A stretch of DNA of 64,000 bases from NCBI GenBank assembly GCA_030248215.1, contig JASANG010000025.1:1-64000 (forward strand). Reading direction: 5' to 3'. The DNA is from Enoplolaimus lenunculus. Lineage: Eukaryota; Nematoda; Enoplea; Enoplida; Thoracostomopsidae. This document shows positions 26,501-36,160 of the stretch, piece by piece. The notes below the pieces were generated by a model. The model was not told where the DNA came from. It ran no database searches and saw nothing but the letters and a program-made list of their open reading frames with translations. The position numbers and the translations under genes are program-made. Every line of letters begins with the position of its first letter. The first letter of the stretch is position 1.

Positions 26501-29500
26501 GATAACAAAATTACCACCGAAATAGCTTGAGTTTTTCCCAGGCCGTCCAAGGTCATGCCTGTACTGATCATTAAATTCAGTACCGGTTGACTTTGGAGGT
26601 GAGCATTTGCGTTGCTGAAATAATGCACTTGGGATTCGATGTGTTTTGCGTAAATGTCGTAACGGTTGAACAATTAGTCGCCGAAAAAACTCCAATGGTT
26701 CCCGGAGCGCGAACACGCATTGATCATCGAGTAATTGTGACAACGTTGGACAACTCAAGATGTGTTCAGAGTACGTTGCGCCAATGAGAGGATGAGCGGC
26801 GATCATAGCGACTAAATTTGACAGCAATTGACGCAGTTGACACGTTTGGACGACATCAATTTGACAAAAATGATACGCAATCACATGTGCAGCAAGTCGT
26901 TTACAATAGCGTCCCGGTTCCGGTGACAGACGTTGTCGTTGCTGTTGTTGTTGTTCAAATTTGGAGTCAAAAGTCGATGAAGACTCTTCTTCAGCAAATG
27001 CAGAACTGATTTGTGACACATGACATATTGAGCTACGAGTACGAGCTGTTACTCCGGTGCCGTTTGGCCGGGTCGATGCCAGAGCCGGATTAAATGGTGC
27101 GGGCCCCTTAGTCCTTAAACCATCAAATGATTTGTTGCAAGATTGTACGTCACTGTTGAGTTCTGAGTTCACCTCTACTGATGCGAATCTATCAGTAGCG
27201 GGCGGAAGACTATGACGTGCCGTTCCAGACGTAGCTTCACCGGACGTATTCCTGGGCCCGTACCGGTAGGTTACCATCAGATTGGCTGCTGACTGAACAA
27301 TACCAGAGTCAACGCTCGATGTACGTTGATCGTTGGCCGAAGTGGATTTCATTTGGCTTCGGTTATTTACATTTGACCCGAGGTCATTCTCATGAGTTGA
27401 ACGCGTTGACACATTTAAAATGTGGTCAAAGTTGTTAGAGTTGACTGCATGCCGGGCAAGCTGATACAGCGCCGCTGTTTTTCCTGTTCCTGCATCGCCG
27501 TGGATTATTGCACCCCGCACGTTTGCCGTATCACCAACGCCAGGACGGATTAAAATCTGAAATTGAACCATGGAAGACGGTGGTTGGGGACGTACACAAA
27601 GGAAATGATAGGATGTGATATATTCCTCCCGAAATGTTAGCATACAGAAAGCACTACTTTTAAAAGATTAACATTTTACAGCAGATTCCAAACCTTAAAA
27701 AAGTTTTTCATGATATTATTCCTATCCGAAATAAAATCCTCGCAGCGCCCGTGGATTGTATAAGAAATTGATTTAAAAATTCTATACTAAAATGTTTTTG
27801 TTATTAACTTTGATTAGGAGTCGAATTCTCAATAGTGTGTTGCGCCTACTGCCAAATAAGTAATATGTTTTAACAAGATAACTGCGGCGTCTGCTAAGTT
27901 GAAACCCTGGACAAATGTAGGCTAATTCAATTAAAAAAATGTGTTACATTTCTAACATCATCGCTCAGTGGTTCTTAAATGTTACACGACCTATGTACAC
28001 ACGTTTGAGAATACAAGAATAGGTTTTCCATAGCAGCAGGTCAACGCTTCCCTTGCCGTTCCTCAATCTTACCGCATTCATTTGGTTGGATTTTATATTA
28101 ATGGATGGTATTCTACGAGCGTTACTTCCCATTTGTTATCTTACCTCGTATAGTTCATGATACAGCCATTCACGTCCGATCAACGGTGTTTCGGCGTCAA
28201 TGCTTGGAACTTCAAACTGCATCGGTTCAATCTTGAGTCTGTTACAAGTTAGCGCCAGTTGGTTTGTGGTATTCGACACTACAGCTGCTGAAGTTGGTTT
28301 ATGAGCTGTACTTGGCGGAACATTTGACGATCGTGTTGTTTCTATAGAACAATTATAATAATAGGTTGGTTTAAAGATTCAGCAAACTAACTGATGAACA
28401 GTGTCGTTGTAGGTTGAAAACTTCAGTGAGATAAAAAATATGTGTTTCGTAACATAGGCAAAGGTTATTATAATGGAAGTCAGCTACGTTGCGGTATGAG
28501 GTAAGCCGAGTCCATGGGATCCGTGCCCAGAAAATATCTGTTAAAATTTTTGCTTTAGCTTAAAGGTGTATTAAACATTGGCCTGTGCGTAAAATATTTT
28601 GATATACTTTCTAGTCGTTATACCTGATATTAATTTAGTAACTTTTGCTGCTGTTCCCAAAATGTTCTTAATACTTCACAAAAAACGTTCCCTCCAACGA
28701 ATTAATGGAGTTGCGCAGATGTCACTAAACTTAACTTGTTTAATATGTTATCAAAGTCAAAAAATGTTAAATAAAAGTTTCGCCAAAGTGAATGATACAG
28801 TTTACGAAATAAGAACCCAATAATAATGGGTTTCGTACAAGGAAAACGTTGCACACACCGAGTATATTTTCCACGTTTTGAATTACATGCAATGAACCCA
28901 GTTGCATACTCTACCCACGTCCCTGAGACAGGCAAAGGCCTTGCTGTTCACAAATTTTGGCAAAGGTACACCCTGTCACCCAACCAATCACCCTTTACTC
29001 AGAGGACAATTCGTTTTAAGCCATAAATTTAGAATTGCGTCAAAATGCTTCACTTTTGAGTGATCTAAAACAAATAGTGATTTCTCCGCTCTGACAACTT
29101 TAATTTCGCCGGAATACAATGACATTTGAACTCAATGCCACATTTCCGAAAACATGACATCTGAACCGAACAGTAATAAAGCTCCCAAAATTTCGGCATC
29201 AATTGCCCAAATCGAAGTTCCGTTCATATCAAATAATGGTATTTTAACAGAGCAAAAATATGTATCTCGACAATGCGTCGCTCGATAACTCGTCGACCGA
29301 CAATTCGTAGTCCGACATTTCGTCATCCCGACAACTTATCGCCTGCCAGTGGGAGAGATAACTCGTAAACACCACAACTTTTTGCCTCGACAATTCGTCC
29401 ATTCCGACAATTTGTCGCCCCGACCACTTGTGGACTATGATAACTTGTCGACTGTCAATAAATACGACAACTCGACTCGTCGACCCAACTTGTCGTCCAG

Positions 29501-32500
29501 TATTAGCTTCAGATAAGTTCCCACGATCATTTACAAGTTTTTGGTTAGTTCAAGTCGGCCCCCTGAATTTTGGTGCCCTTAGCAAAGTGAGCTGTCTACG
29601 GACCTGTTTCTAACTCATGACTACAAATATGTAAAGCGCATGTTGCTTTTTAGTTCTTGTCACTATATGCAAAAGCTGGCTAGAAATCGTCATTGGTTTT
29701 TGGATAAAACTTTTGGTACAGAGCCAAACATTTTAAGCCAGCTATACACCACACAGAGGTGTAAATCGGTAAAGATTTTTTTACCACACACATGGCTTGA
29801 AAAAAGGCGCAGTCATACCATCTAGTCTGTGTTTTGGGGTTAACGAGTAGTCAGGGCGACGAGTTTTCCGAGTCGCCAAGCTGTCGAAGCAACAAGTTTA
29901 AGTCGTCGGGGCGACAAGTTGTCGGGGTCGACGAGTTGTCCCAGTCGGGGTGACAAGTTGCCGGGATGTCGATAGGCGGTCGGACGAGGAATTGTCGTAG
30001 ATTTGTACAAATACCATACTTTATTTTTTACTGGAAAAAATGTTGACGCCAGTTTCGTGAACTAATCCACAGAAACTGCAGTGCAGACAGCTCAGTGGGA
30101 TACTTTTTTTGAAGCGTTTGGATGTCGTAACACGCGCAAGAATCTCTGACTGTTGAGAAACAAAAAGAAAACTTAAAAACAATGCAAAACGCGGCTACCC
30201 TTGATCATAAAATGTGTCCTAAATTAAATGACATAAATTTTCTGTTCGACACTGTGAACGTAATAGTTTCACATTATTCACAATACAAAAGTGAGTATAA
30301 TAAATGCATAACCAATTACAAAATTTAACACAATATTTTTCAATTGATTTTAAAACAAAGTGAACCAAATAATGCAGACAGAATAAAATATGCGCTGGCT
30401 ATTGTACACTTTTCCCTGTAGTTTTCAAAATTTCCAGACGCAGGAACGACTTAGGCTCATATTTAAGCTAAGGTTTAATATTCAAGCGTAGTGTTTAGCA
30501 ATGTGTTAGGCCGTTTTGAGGTTCTCATACGCCCATTAAAAAATTGGACAAACTTCTGGCTATTCCAATTCCAGCAGTCATTTTCCTAAGAGAAATCTGT
30601 AAACAAGCGCCGAACAATCTCGACGAGGGTTAATTTGCATAATATTATATCGATATTTATTAGGTTCTCAGTTGAATCGCCTGGGATGCTCGAAAATTGA
30701 CATGATGGGGTGTAATGACTCATACGAAGCTCTCTGGGGCTCATAGTATTAGAATGCGGCGTCAGTATCAATGCTACATATAGAAAAAATAAACCGAATA
30801 TCACTTGCTTCATTCGATGTCCAACTAACAGATTGACGTATATATTTTGGCAATGTTTTCGAACATTTGTTGGTACAGCTCTACTTTAAATATTCCGCGC
30901 ACGTATCCCCTCGCACTTAAAATCTGTGATGCATCAACAGTTGAAACTGTGACGACATGACGTGATTGGCAGGTCGGAGACGAAATAATCTTGAAAAGCA
31001 AACAAAACGAGAGAAAATCGGAAATTGCATTAAAAGCCAAAACAGTATTACGATCAAAACATCTGGCGTTCGCAATCAGTTGTGACGATAACGATAGAGA
31101 TGAAAGGCTAAACATAAACTCTCCGAAATCTACTCAACCGGTTCTAAATTGAAATGTATGCATCAAGAGATAGTCATTAATTACTGTTCAACAAGAAAGA
31201 TATGTTAAAGAGAAAAAACTGCTGAGCGCTTACAAAATCAGACGTCCCCACGGTGGGGCATTAAGGGGACGTCCCCCAACACCTCAAAATTATTCCGTAC
31301 CCGCCCGAACATAATTGTCCATGGACGCTACTAGATAAAATAAAATTTTGACACCATACTTCGAGCAGAAGAAAGTTGACAAAAAAATCGTAAGATTTAG
31401 GCTGTACGTTCGAAATTAGGTTAACTATTTTTGTGAAGTTTTCCGTGCGGTTTTTATCTCATAATGCATGTTTATACGTCGTTCGACGAATAAAGAACTG
31501 CATAACTTGGGATATTTTGAAAACCAGCATAAAGCTGTTTTTTTTTATTTTTTCCTATTTAAAATTAGTGTGAGGACGAGGGTGGGTTATGCATAAATAG
31601 GTACGAGTTGCCAGCCATGTTAAACACCAGAAATATTTGCTGGAAAAATTCTTGTAGCATTTAATAAACAACGTGTAATACCGGTCATATTCTGAAATTC
31701 TGTATGAAACAGGGTTCAATTATTCTCCTGCTTAACCTGCATATATAAGCACGGTGTTGATGTACTGTAGTTACCCGAACGAAGAGAGGGTTCCCATTTT
31801 GAGTTTTGATCAATAGGAGTCCGTATACCTAATAAAAGTCCGTAAGCGGACAGAGTCCCTAAACCCTAACTAACTAGCGTTAATAAATGTCAATTATCCC
31901 TGATTGCAGTGCATAAATGACTCCAGAACCAAATTAAAGTTGAGCTGGAAACTTTAATGCATACTTAAGTTTTGAAAGTACATTCCGTAGTATAATCTTG
32001 CATTACCGATCAAACTTTTGATACAAGACAAATAAACGTTTAATTCAACGGATAGTTGCAATACCGCATATATATCAGTAACGAAGGGTGGCGGAGCGTG
32101 GGTTCAAAATAAATAACAGTCCGTAACCAAATAACAGGGGGCGCCCTCTGGAGAGGCAAAATAAATATCAGTCTCCGCCTTTTATTCGGGTCACTTCAGT
32201 TTGCTTTTAAATAAGAGTACCTAAAACTGGTTACATTCCGAGTAACAAAAATTTACCCAGCACTCTATGTTTTTGTCTTGTCATATTTATGGAGAGCAAC
32301 CGATAAGCATCTATTTTGTGAAATTTATGGTTTCAAAAAGTATACACAAGAAAGTACCTAAAGTATCAGCCAAAACTACTAAACCAACCAGTTTCTAAAT
32401 GCAAAAAGTTCCGGGACGCTTTCTGTTTTCTATCTGCCATGTGTGTCATCAGATACGTAAGGACATAGGTGGGGCAGGGCAGGTGTACCCACCTATGCTT

Positions 32501-34832
32501 CCTAGGCAATTTTATAAAGGTAGGTATATTGATTAAAAGTATTGTTTAATTCTTAACGATGTCACACCTTTCACCACTTACGATTTAGTATGAAACTGCA
32601 GTTAAGTACTCCAACTTAATATTCTAATGGTGGCGCCCATATTAACTGTTCAGATTCAAAATGCATACACAGCTTCTAATATTCTGCCATTCGAGTGCGG
32701 TACTAAGAATGTCTTATACATACCGATGTGTCGTCGTTCCACTATGAACCTGCAAACAGTTAAATAATCCCTTTACTTAAGCATTAAGACCTGTCTCAGC
32801 CAACACACATAAGCAGTAGATATATTAATTCTCATGATTAACACGAATTCTTTAGAGTATAAGATTTATATTTCGACGGATATCTGCTTTAGTGTAAATG
32901 AACCGGAACCCAATTATATTTGCTCGAAACACAAGACAAGATCGAGGTCTAGAACGTGATATGAGGCCATAAATAATTGTTATATAGCGTATGCCTATTG
33001 ATTGACAAGCTGAGTGGGTCAATGTTATGTTGAGAGGCGTGACTGTGGTATAAAATAAAGCAAAATTTACAAACGTAACAAACCGAATGTATTTAATGCT
33101 TTTCAGAAAGTTAGCGAGAAAACAATCGTAACAAATAAAGTCAGTTGATTTTCAGCTGGATGCGAGACCAAATCCGTTTTTTGAAACAACAAAACTGCAG
33201 CGTTCTTTTAAGCAAACATGTAGGATGACCCTGTCGGGCGGCGACTCCAGAGAGCAAGGGCCAAGGTACTCTTACCCTGTCGGGCGGCGACTCCATAGAG
33301 CAAGGGCCAAGCTACTCTTCCAATCAGAAATTTATTAGAGATATAATGGCAAGGTCTCTCTTCATATACGAATTTTTAGTTTTGTGTCACGAAAATTGAG
33401 TTTGACTTCTCGCTCGCGATTCTCCATCGATCTTTGGGCAATACACACACATATTGCGTACGTCCCCATCAGTGGCGGATCCGGGATGTCAAAATGGGGG
33501 GCCCAAAATTTCACAGGTAATAAACTTACTTTTAACACATACACAAACCACGAACTATTATCACAAAATTGCTATATAATTTTTGTCGAGATGCTGTTGG
33601 GGGGCCACGGCCGGGGTGCCCCCCATGGATCCGCCATTGGTCCCCATCACAAAATGTCTAGATCTGCCACTGGTTAATTGTTCTATGTTGCGTAAAAAAG
33701 TTGACAATGTGTACCACACATCGTAAAACGATGACTGACGTCCGGTTGCTGGTTTTAAACGTTGACTGCACAACAAAATTCAAAAAGTACAAAATATACA
33801 AGACCGTAACAAGATTAAATCTTAACCTAATTTCGCCAAAAACAGTTTAACTGAACAAAATCTAATTTTGAACTACTTGTACATAAAAGCGGGCCATACA
33901 TGGGCACCGCTTGAATTTTAGGTCGAGGTATCCAACTGAGAGAAATTTAAATAAACTGTTGCAACTGCAAAAATTTTTCGCATTTATACTTATTATGCAC
34001 TTACCTATAAAAAGTTGTTAGTTAATCTGGAGATGCTGCAGCTGATCCACCCCCACCGCACATACAGCTGGTGTCCATAGTTCTATATCGTCGTGTTACG
34101 ATAACCAATTACTTTATCACGACGCCGATCTACGACCAAACTTAGGTTTTTGTTAGTGTTTAGGCTTAGAAATGAGAATATGCACTATTTAGTTTAAGCT
34201 ATAAACGGAAAACTTTATAGAATAATCCAACTTACGTGCAGATGAAGGTCTGGATAGAATGCTTCGCGACGAATGACGATGAGAAATGTGCCGACGAAAG
34301 AATCCAACGCCATCGTCAACAGAGCTCAGAGAAGTTGCTGAAAATAAAAAAAGAATAAAAAATATGTGTTAGAACAGAAGAAACCATCGTTTCTGGACAA
34401 TGGTGTTTAACTCTGATCGTGTCCTGAACCGTAGCCGGGATTTCATTTTGAGATGGTATAACGTCATTTAAAAGCTTTCAGCAAGTGAGAGCGCGGAGCG
34501 AGACATTTTTAACTCTACGGTCGAACAGGTATTTTCAAAGTCTATAACTATAATTTCTCCTACACCCTCGCCAGATCAATTAAAACATTTATTTGTTCGA
34601 TTTGTGCCACAGATACTACTGAATACAACACAAATTAATACTACTACCATACTACCATATATTATAAGAGTGCTGGCAAGTCACAAATTAGGATATACCA
34701 ACCTAGAACAGAACTTGACAGTCGTGAAGATGATACAGATTTTCGACAATTAGACGCTTCGGCCTTGCAACTAGAATTGTTTTGTTTTTCGCCATGTTTG
34801 CTGCGGAAATTACTAGATTGTAACTGGCCCAT
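13775..34832 (-). CDS. TANC: TANC/rolling-pebbles family scaffold protein, 15-exon model
   Basis: TANC proteins are large scaffolds (postsynaptic in mammals; needed for myoblast fusion in flies, as rols). Exons 5' to 3': 34832-34703, 34337-34236, 28341-28145, 27556-25707, 25067-24939, 22586-22316, 21456-21220, 20466-20152, 19575-19506, 19104-18980, 17749-17599, 17237-17062, 16650-16426, 16086-15928, 15372-15272, 14819-13775; the first and last carry the start and stop. All junctions are GT-AG, phases agree throughout, and the sum is exactly 1760 codons plus a stop. Order of parts: Ser-rich N-terminus; P-loop ATPase (Walker A GDAGTGKT at 163-170); FRDWLIKRE region; about 11 ankyrin repeats (about 894-1310); TPR-like region (about 1320-1445); Ser/Thr-rich tail. 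Length is close to human TANC1 and TANC2. The start at 34832 is the least certain point; a longer isoform may begin beyond 47403. Confidence 0.93.
15272..15372 (-). CDS. TANC: TANC exon, TPR unit
   Basis: Residues 1380-1412. DLNSAIELVDQSLLLKTTST corresponds to vertebrate DFGMAEEFASKALELKPKS. Acceptor TGTTTTAG, donor GTAAGC. The final Asn codon is split with the last exon. Confidence 0.9.
15566..15591. repeat. A-rich tract in a TANC intron
   Basis: Two A runs broken by single C bases follow a C-rich stretch. It could be a remnant retroposon tail, but no body could be identified. Confidence 0.4.
15928..16086 (-). CDS. TANC: TANC exon, TPR unit
   Basis: Residues 1327-1379. FKEATQRLQYALKKFPLNAE matches vertebrate KEAAQRYQYALKKFPREG. 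Phase 0 at both ends. Confidence 0.94.
16426..16650 (-). CDS. TANC: TANC exon, last ankyrin repeats and start of TPR region
   Basis: Residues 1252-1326. QLLLDRGSSLEQTDSTGRRP, then [20 protein letters not shown], closely matching vertebrate [21 protein letters not shown]. It ends in LYK before donor GTAAAG, where vertebrates read LYKKGKMKEAAQRYQYAL. Confidence 0.95.
17062..17237 (-). CDS. TANC: TANC exon, ankyrin repeats
   Basis: Residues 1194-1251. GADVNAEDQNGRTS, then PCATLLLDRGAGIERS and TALHYAAIEGSKAM. Ends in phase 0 at ATG followed by GTAAAT. Confidence 0.92.
17488..17566. repeat. (TA)n microsatellite
   Basis: About 70 bases of alternating TA with two interruptions, in the TANC intron just after the exon ending at 17599. 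Confidence 0.95.
17599..17749 (-). CDS. TANC: TANC exon, two ankyrin repeats
   Basis: Residues 1143-1192. AVSGGCWEIVSSLLDKGVDV and TPLMMAALSGHIGVVELLLS match the vertebrate HWQIVDLLL and TPLMVAASEGHLGTVDFLL units. Acceptor TTTTTCAG, donor GTTAGT. A (TA)n tract lies just downstream in the intron. Confidence 0.93.
18980..19104 (-). CDS. TANC: TANC exon, ankyrin repeat
   Basis: Residues 1102-1142. LSLACKYSRKQTVEYLLSNG is a clear ankyrin helix pair. It ends SSPLVQ before donor GTAAGT. Confidence 0.88.
19506..19575 (-). CDS. TANC: TANC 70-bp exon completing an ankyrin repeat
   Basis: Too short to stand out as an open frame. Acceptor TGTTTCAG, donor GTAACTT. Codes TCRFMLEFADVNIDQIDTIT and EDT, with the Ala of the next ankyrin core (TALSLACK) split across the junction. 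Phase and homology both support it. Confidence 0.85.
20152..20466 (-). CDS. TANC: TANC exon, ankyrin repeat plus acidic Ser/Gln insert
   Basis: Residues 973-1077. It has an ankyrin unit with ALVHAAAAGHTAI and LLQCDW (the LIQCDW of vertebrates), then an insert of about 50 residues rich in Asp, Glu, Gln and Ser, then the start of the next repeat, AFVAAAGAGQTQ. The insert is longer than the vertebrate linker at this point. Phase 0 at both ends. Confidence 0.92.
21220..21456 (-). CDS. TANC: TANC exon, ankyrin repeats 1-3
   Basis: Residues 894-972. VSRLLLLAGANANVNT, then two further ankyrin units (CVAAYCGNVAMVALLIEFAV; ALMHASSKGHLDVVQLLHQH). Phase 0 at both ends. The donor GTTAGA is slightly off consensus. 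Confidence 0.93.
21872..22341. repeat. 157-bp tandem repeat, three copies, spanning a TANC splice donor
   Basis: Copies at 21872-22028, 22029-22185 and 22186-22341 are about 95% alike. The third copy contains the last 26 bases of the TANC exon 22316-22586 and its donor. The donor motif recurs exactly 157 and 314 bases further into the intron, at 22159 and 22002. Confidence 0.95.
22316..22586 (-). CDS. TANC: TANC exon ending inside the 157-bp triplication
   Basis: Codes residues 804-893. MELGHHILKAHIYK matches vertebrate IELGHHILKAHIFK, and FSPNTK matches YTPNIK. The exon ends at a strong donor, AAG followed by GTAAAA, at 22316. The last 26 exon bases, the donor and about 130 intron bases are repeated twice more downstream. 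Read-through into a downstream donor copy would reach a stop after about 15 codons. Confidence 0.93.
22615..22735. repeat. GGATATCCG-type dispersed repeat
   Basis: GGGCATCAGATATTTTTTCA, then TATCCGGATATC and further ATATCCGAAAT motifs. Related ends occur near 12425-12460 and 13630-13680. The terminal structure was not resolved. Confidence 0.4.
22860..23185. mobile_element. hAT-like MITE with CCGGAACCGGAA arms
   Basis: Ends CAAGGTGCAAC and, reversed, CAGGGTGCAAC. Flanking octamers ACATGAGT and TCGTGAGT match at 6 of 8. Both arms carry iterated CCGGAACCGGAATT. Noncoding, in a TANC intron. Confidence 0.65.
23260..23420. repeat. Iterated TTTCTGACGGG motif
   Basis: AATTTCTGACGGG recurs three times in various states of decay. 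The same motif, inverted, occurs twice at 63432-63505. The preceding GTGGTGCCTGGCTTTCAGCG is echoed near 13360. Confidence 0.45.
24939..25067 (-). CDS. TANC: TANC exon, FRDWLIKRE region
   Basis: Codes residues 761-802. FHSVFRDWLIKREPGECPKF matches vertebrate [21 protein letters not shown]. This conserved block follows the ATPase domain. Phases are 2 in and 2 out. Confidence 0.92.
25707..27556 (-). CDS. TANC: TANC P-loop ATPase exon (1850 bp)
   Basis: The largest exon, residues 144-759. It carries Walker A GDAGTGKT and Walker B FVIVIDGLDES, then SVRTSGLELIRN, YILHRIQSSS, LYLKLLLDLIE and LYPLTSQQIYEAVNAG, which line up in order with vertebrate TANC. Two low-complexity insertions relative to the vertebrate proteins are visible: a Ser/Thr/Gln-rich stretch after Walker A, and a Gly/Tyr-rich stretch before VEESVGRFVAHVAG. 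The family resembles STAND NTPases. ATP binding is likely from the intact motifs; activity is not shown. Confidence 0.95.
28145..28341 (-). CDS. TANC: TANC exon before the P-loop domain
   Basis: Codes residues 79-143. The segment FEVPSIDAETPLIGREWLYH corresponds to the conserved [20 protein letters not shown] block of vertebrate TANC, just before the ATPase domain. It joins in phase 0 to the large exon at 27556. Confidence 0.92.
29235..30016. mobile_element. Foldback-type element with iterated CGACAA/TTGTCG arms
   Basis: The left arm (about 29265-29485) and right arm (about 29850-29998) consist of short units of the type CGACAANTTGTCG spaced about 15-16 bases apart. The two arms read as inverted repeats of each other. 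Outermost AATGGTATTTT and AAATACCAT mark the probable ends. The central 360 bp is unique and noncoding as far as I can see. It lies in the TANC intron between 28341 and 34236. Confidence 0.7.
30040..30155 (-). repeat. Protein-like dispersed repeat, copy 1
   Basis: The minus strand codes RVTTSKRF...YPTELSALQFLW. A second copy at 36040-36160 codes RVITAERFEKYPAELSTQQF. Conservation at amino-acid level suggests a common coding ancestor. The family was not recognised. Confidence 0.45.
30586..30813 (-). other. 75-codon frame with a signal-peptide-like start
   Basis: Starts MKQVIFGLFFLYVALILTP, a plausible secretion signal, then a short tail with two cysteines. It sits inside a TANC intron on the same strand. 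No poly(A) signal or homology was recognised, and AT-rich DNA gives such frames by chance. Confidence 0.15.
31765..32199. mobile_element. MITE with CTGTAGTGACCCGAA-type ends, copy 1
   Basis: Left end CTGTAGTTACCCGAA and right end, reversed, CTGAAGTGACCCGAA. The body is shared with 37658-37968 over most of its length, including TTTTGATACAAGACAA and AACGTTTAATTCAAC. Noncoding. Confidence 0.7.
33228..33319. repeat. 46-bp tandem duplication, two copies
   Basis: Copies 33228-33273 and 33274-33319 differ at only a few bases. Each contains CCCTGTCGGGCGGCGACTCC. Confidence 0.9.
33470..33639. mobile_element. hAT MITE, 170 bp, with perfect 8-bp target duplication
   Basis: Starts CAGTGGCGGATCC and ends, reversed, CAATGGCGGATCC. 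It is flanked on both sides by GTCCCCAT (33462-33469 and 33640-33647). CAGTGGCGGATC ends are typical of hAT elements in many invertebrates. A second hAT end, reversed CAGTGGCAGATCTAGA, lies at 33657-33672. Confidence 0.85.
34236..34337 (-). CDS. TANC: TANC exon, Arg/His/Ser-rich linker
   Basis: Good acceptor (TTTATTTTCAG) and donor (GTAAGTT). Codes residues 44-77, including GFFRRHISHRHSSRSILSRP. The phase fits both the 34703-34832 exon and the 46900-47403 exon upstream, so it is the point where alternative 5' ends would converge. Confidence 0.75.
34703..34832 (-). CDS. TANC: TANC first coding exon of the short model
   Basis: Starts with ATGGGCCAGTTACAA and codes residues 1-43, rich in Ser, Asn and Lys. 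An in-frame TAA lies upstream, so this is either a true start exon or an internal exon entered at the CCAG just after the ATG. Its end phase matches the exon at 34337. The donor is the weak GTTGGT; the nearby GTATAT would shift the frame into a stop. Confidence 0.6.
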
Positions 34833-35212
34833 TATATGCACATCACACAGAAAAAACTCAAGTTAAATTATATAAAAAAATTATTGTTAATATTTCTTTG
34901 CAGGTGATAAGCTCAACATCAGAAACTGTTTGCAATGCTAGAAAAATTCAAATGGTGCTGATATAAGCATGAAACGGCTTTATTTTCAAATCAATATTTG
35001 CAGTTGATGCAAACTCATTGAAATCCAATTTCGTTGCAAACAGCTAAATAGTCTATTTTTAAAAAATTTGTTAATATTACGACGAAAAGTAAGTAACTTC
35101 AATTGCGTAATGCGCTATTTAGATAGGGCTTCATCACATAACAGACCAATCGCTAACTGGCACATATTAATATGTAACTTCAATTTTTTTCGTGATATAC
35201 AGTTTTACTTTG

Positions 35213-35368
35213 GCTCGGATCCGAAGCCAGAGATGGTCTTGCCCTTAAAAATATTCGCCAATACTAGAAATTTTTTTAATCTTGCTTGTAAAGTCAGCAA
35301 AAATCCTTGTATGCCCCGCCTGAAAAATGTTTAGCCCCATAGCAAGGAAGGAGAGCTGGCTAAGGGTA
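35213..35368. mobile_element. Diverged copy of the CGGGCCCGTAGCC MITE family
   Basis: Shares AAATTTTTTTAATCTTGCTT, TGTATGCCCCGCCTGAAAAA and CATAGCAAGG with the element at 43665-43819. The ends are eroded. Confidence 0.55.
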
Positions 35369-36039
35369 TACGTTGGATTGAGATTGGTGTCAGGTTTGGC
35401 TTATTTTTACTATTTTTCAGAGCTAACACGACATTAGAAAACAAACACCAAGATCTGACATTAATCGCTCTACACTTAAACATAAGTTAAAAGAAAATTG
35501 AAACAGTTATGTATTAAATTCATCAAATTTAAGTGTAAAAATGCAGAAATTATGCATAATATATAGACGAATCCAAAGAATATATCTGGGGCCAAAACCA
35601 ACCATGCTTAATTTTGCAGAAGCTATGCAATGAAACACAATTTTAAAAATTTATTGGTTATAAATAAGCTCGCAAGAATCAAATTCTTATTTGCTATAAT
35701 ATACTTTCTCAAACAAAACAAAAAGTTTTGCTATGAAGAAAATGAAGGATTTTACGTTTCTAAATTAATTCCAAAGGGAGTATGCGACTTTGTTTATTTT
35801 GTGCTAAACCTCACAAAATGCGAGTCAACAATATTGTGGCAAGCTTCAGATAGCGTAAAAATGATTGTTTCACTTTCTTCAATGAATAAACAAATATTGG
35901 GTAAACTCTCTCAATTTCATTGGTCAATAGGAAACGTTTTTCATAAAAGCTCTAAGAGTGGGTTTGTTTGTCAGATAAAACTAGAATTTGACTGAAGTAA
36001 ATCAGTAACTCTTTCAGTATGACGAAATGATTGGATTGC

Positions 36040-36160
36040 GTTTTAAAATTAGAATACCAAATGACACCAGTATCACAAACTATCCACTGAAATTGCTGTG
36101 TAGAAAGCTCAGCAGGATACTTTTCAAAGCGTTCAGCAGTTATAACACGAACCAAAATGT
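36040..36160 (-). repeat. Protein-like dispersed repeat, copy 2
   Basis: See the copy at 30040-30155. This one lies in a longer open frame of 76 codons (35952-36182, minus strand). Confidence 0.45.

Noticed and set aside
32727-32752. A 26-bp candidate TANC microexon between TTTGCAG and GTATGT
   Set aside because: Its splice sites are good, but joining it after the exon at 34236 brings in a stop at once, while the exons at 34236 and 28341 join directly in phase.
35630-35995. Open frame of 121 codons on the + strand
   Set aside because: The composition is that of AT-rich noncoding DNA (Lys, Asn, Phe, Ile), with no splice context, domain or poly(A) signal.
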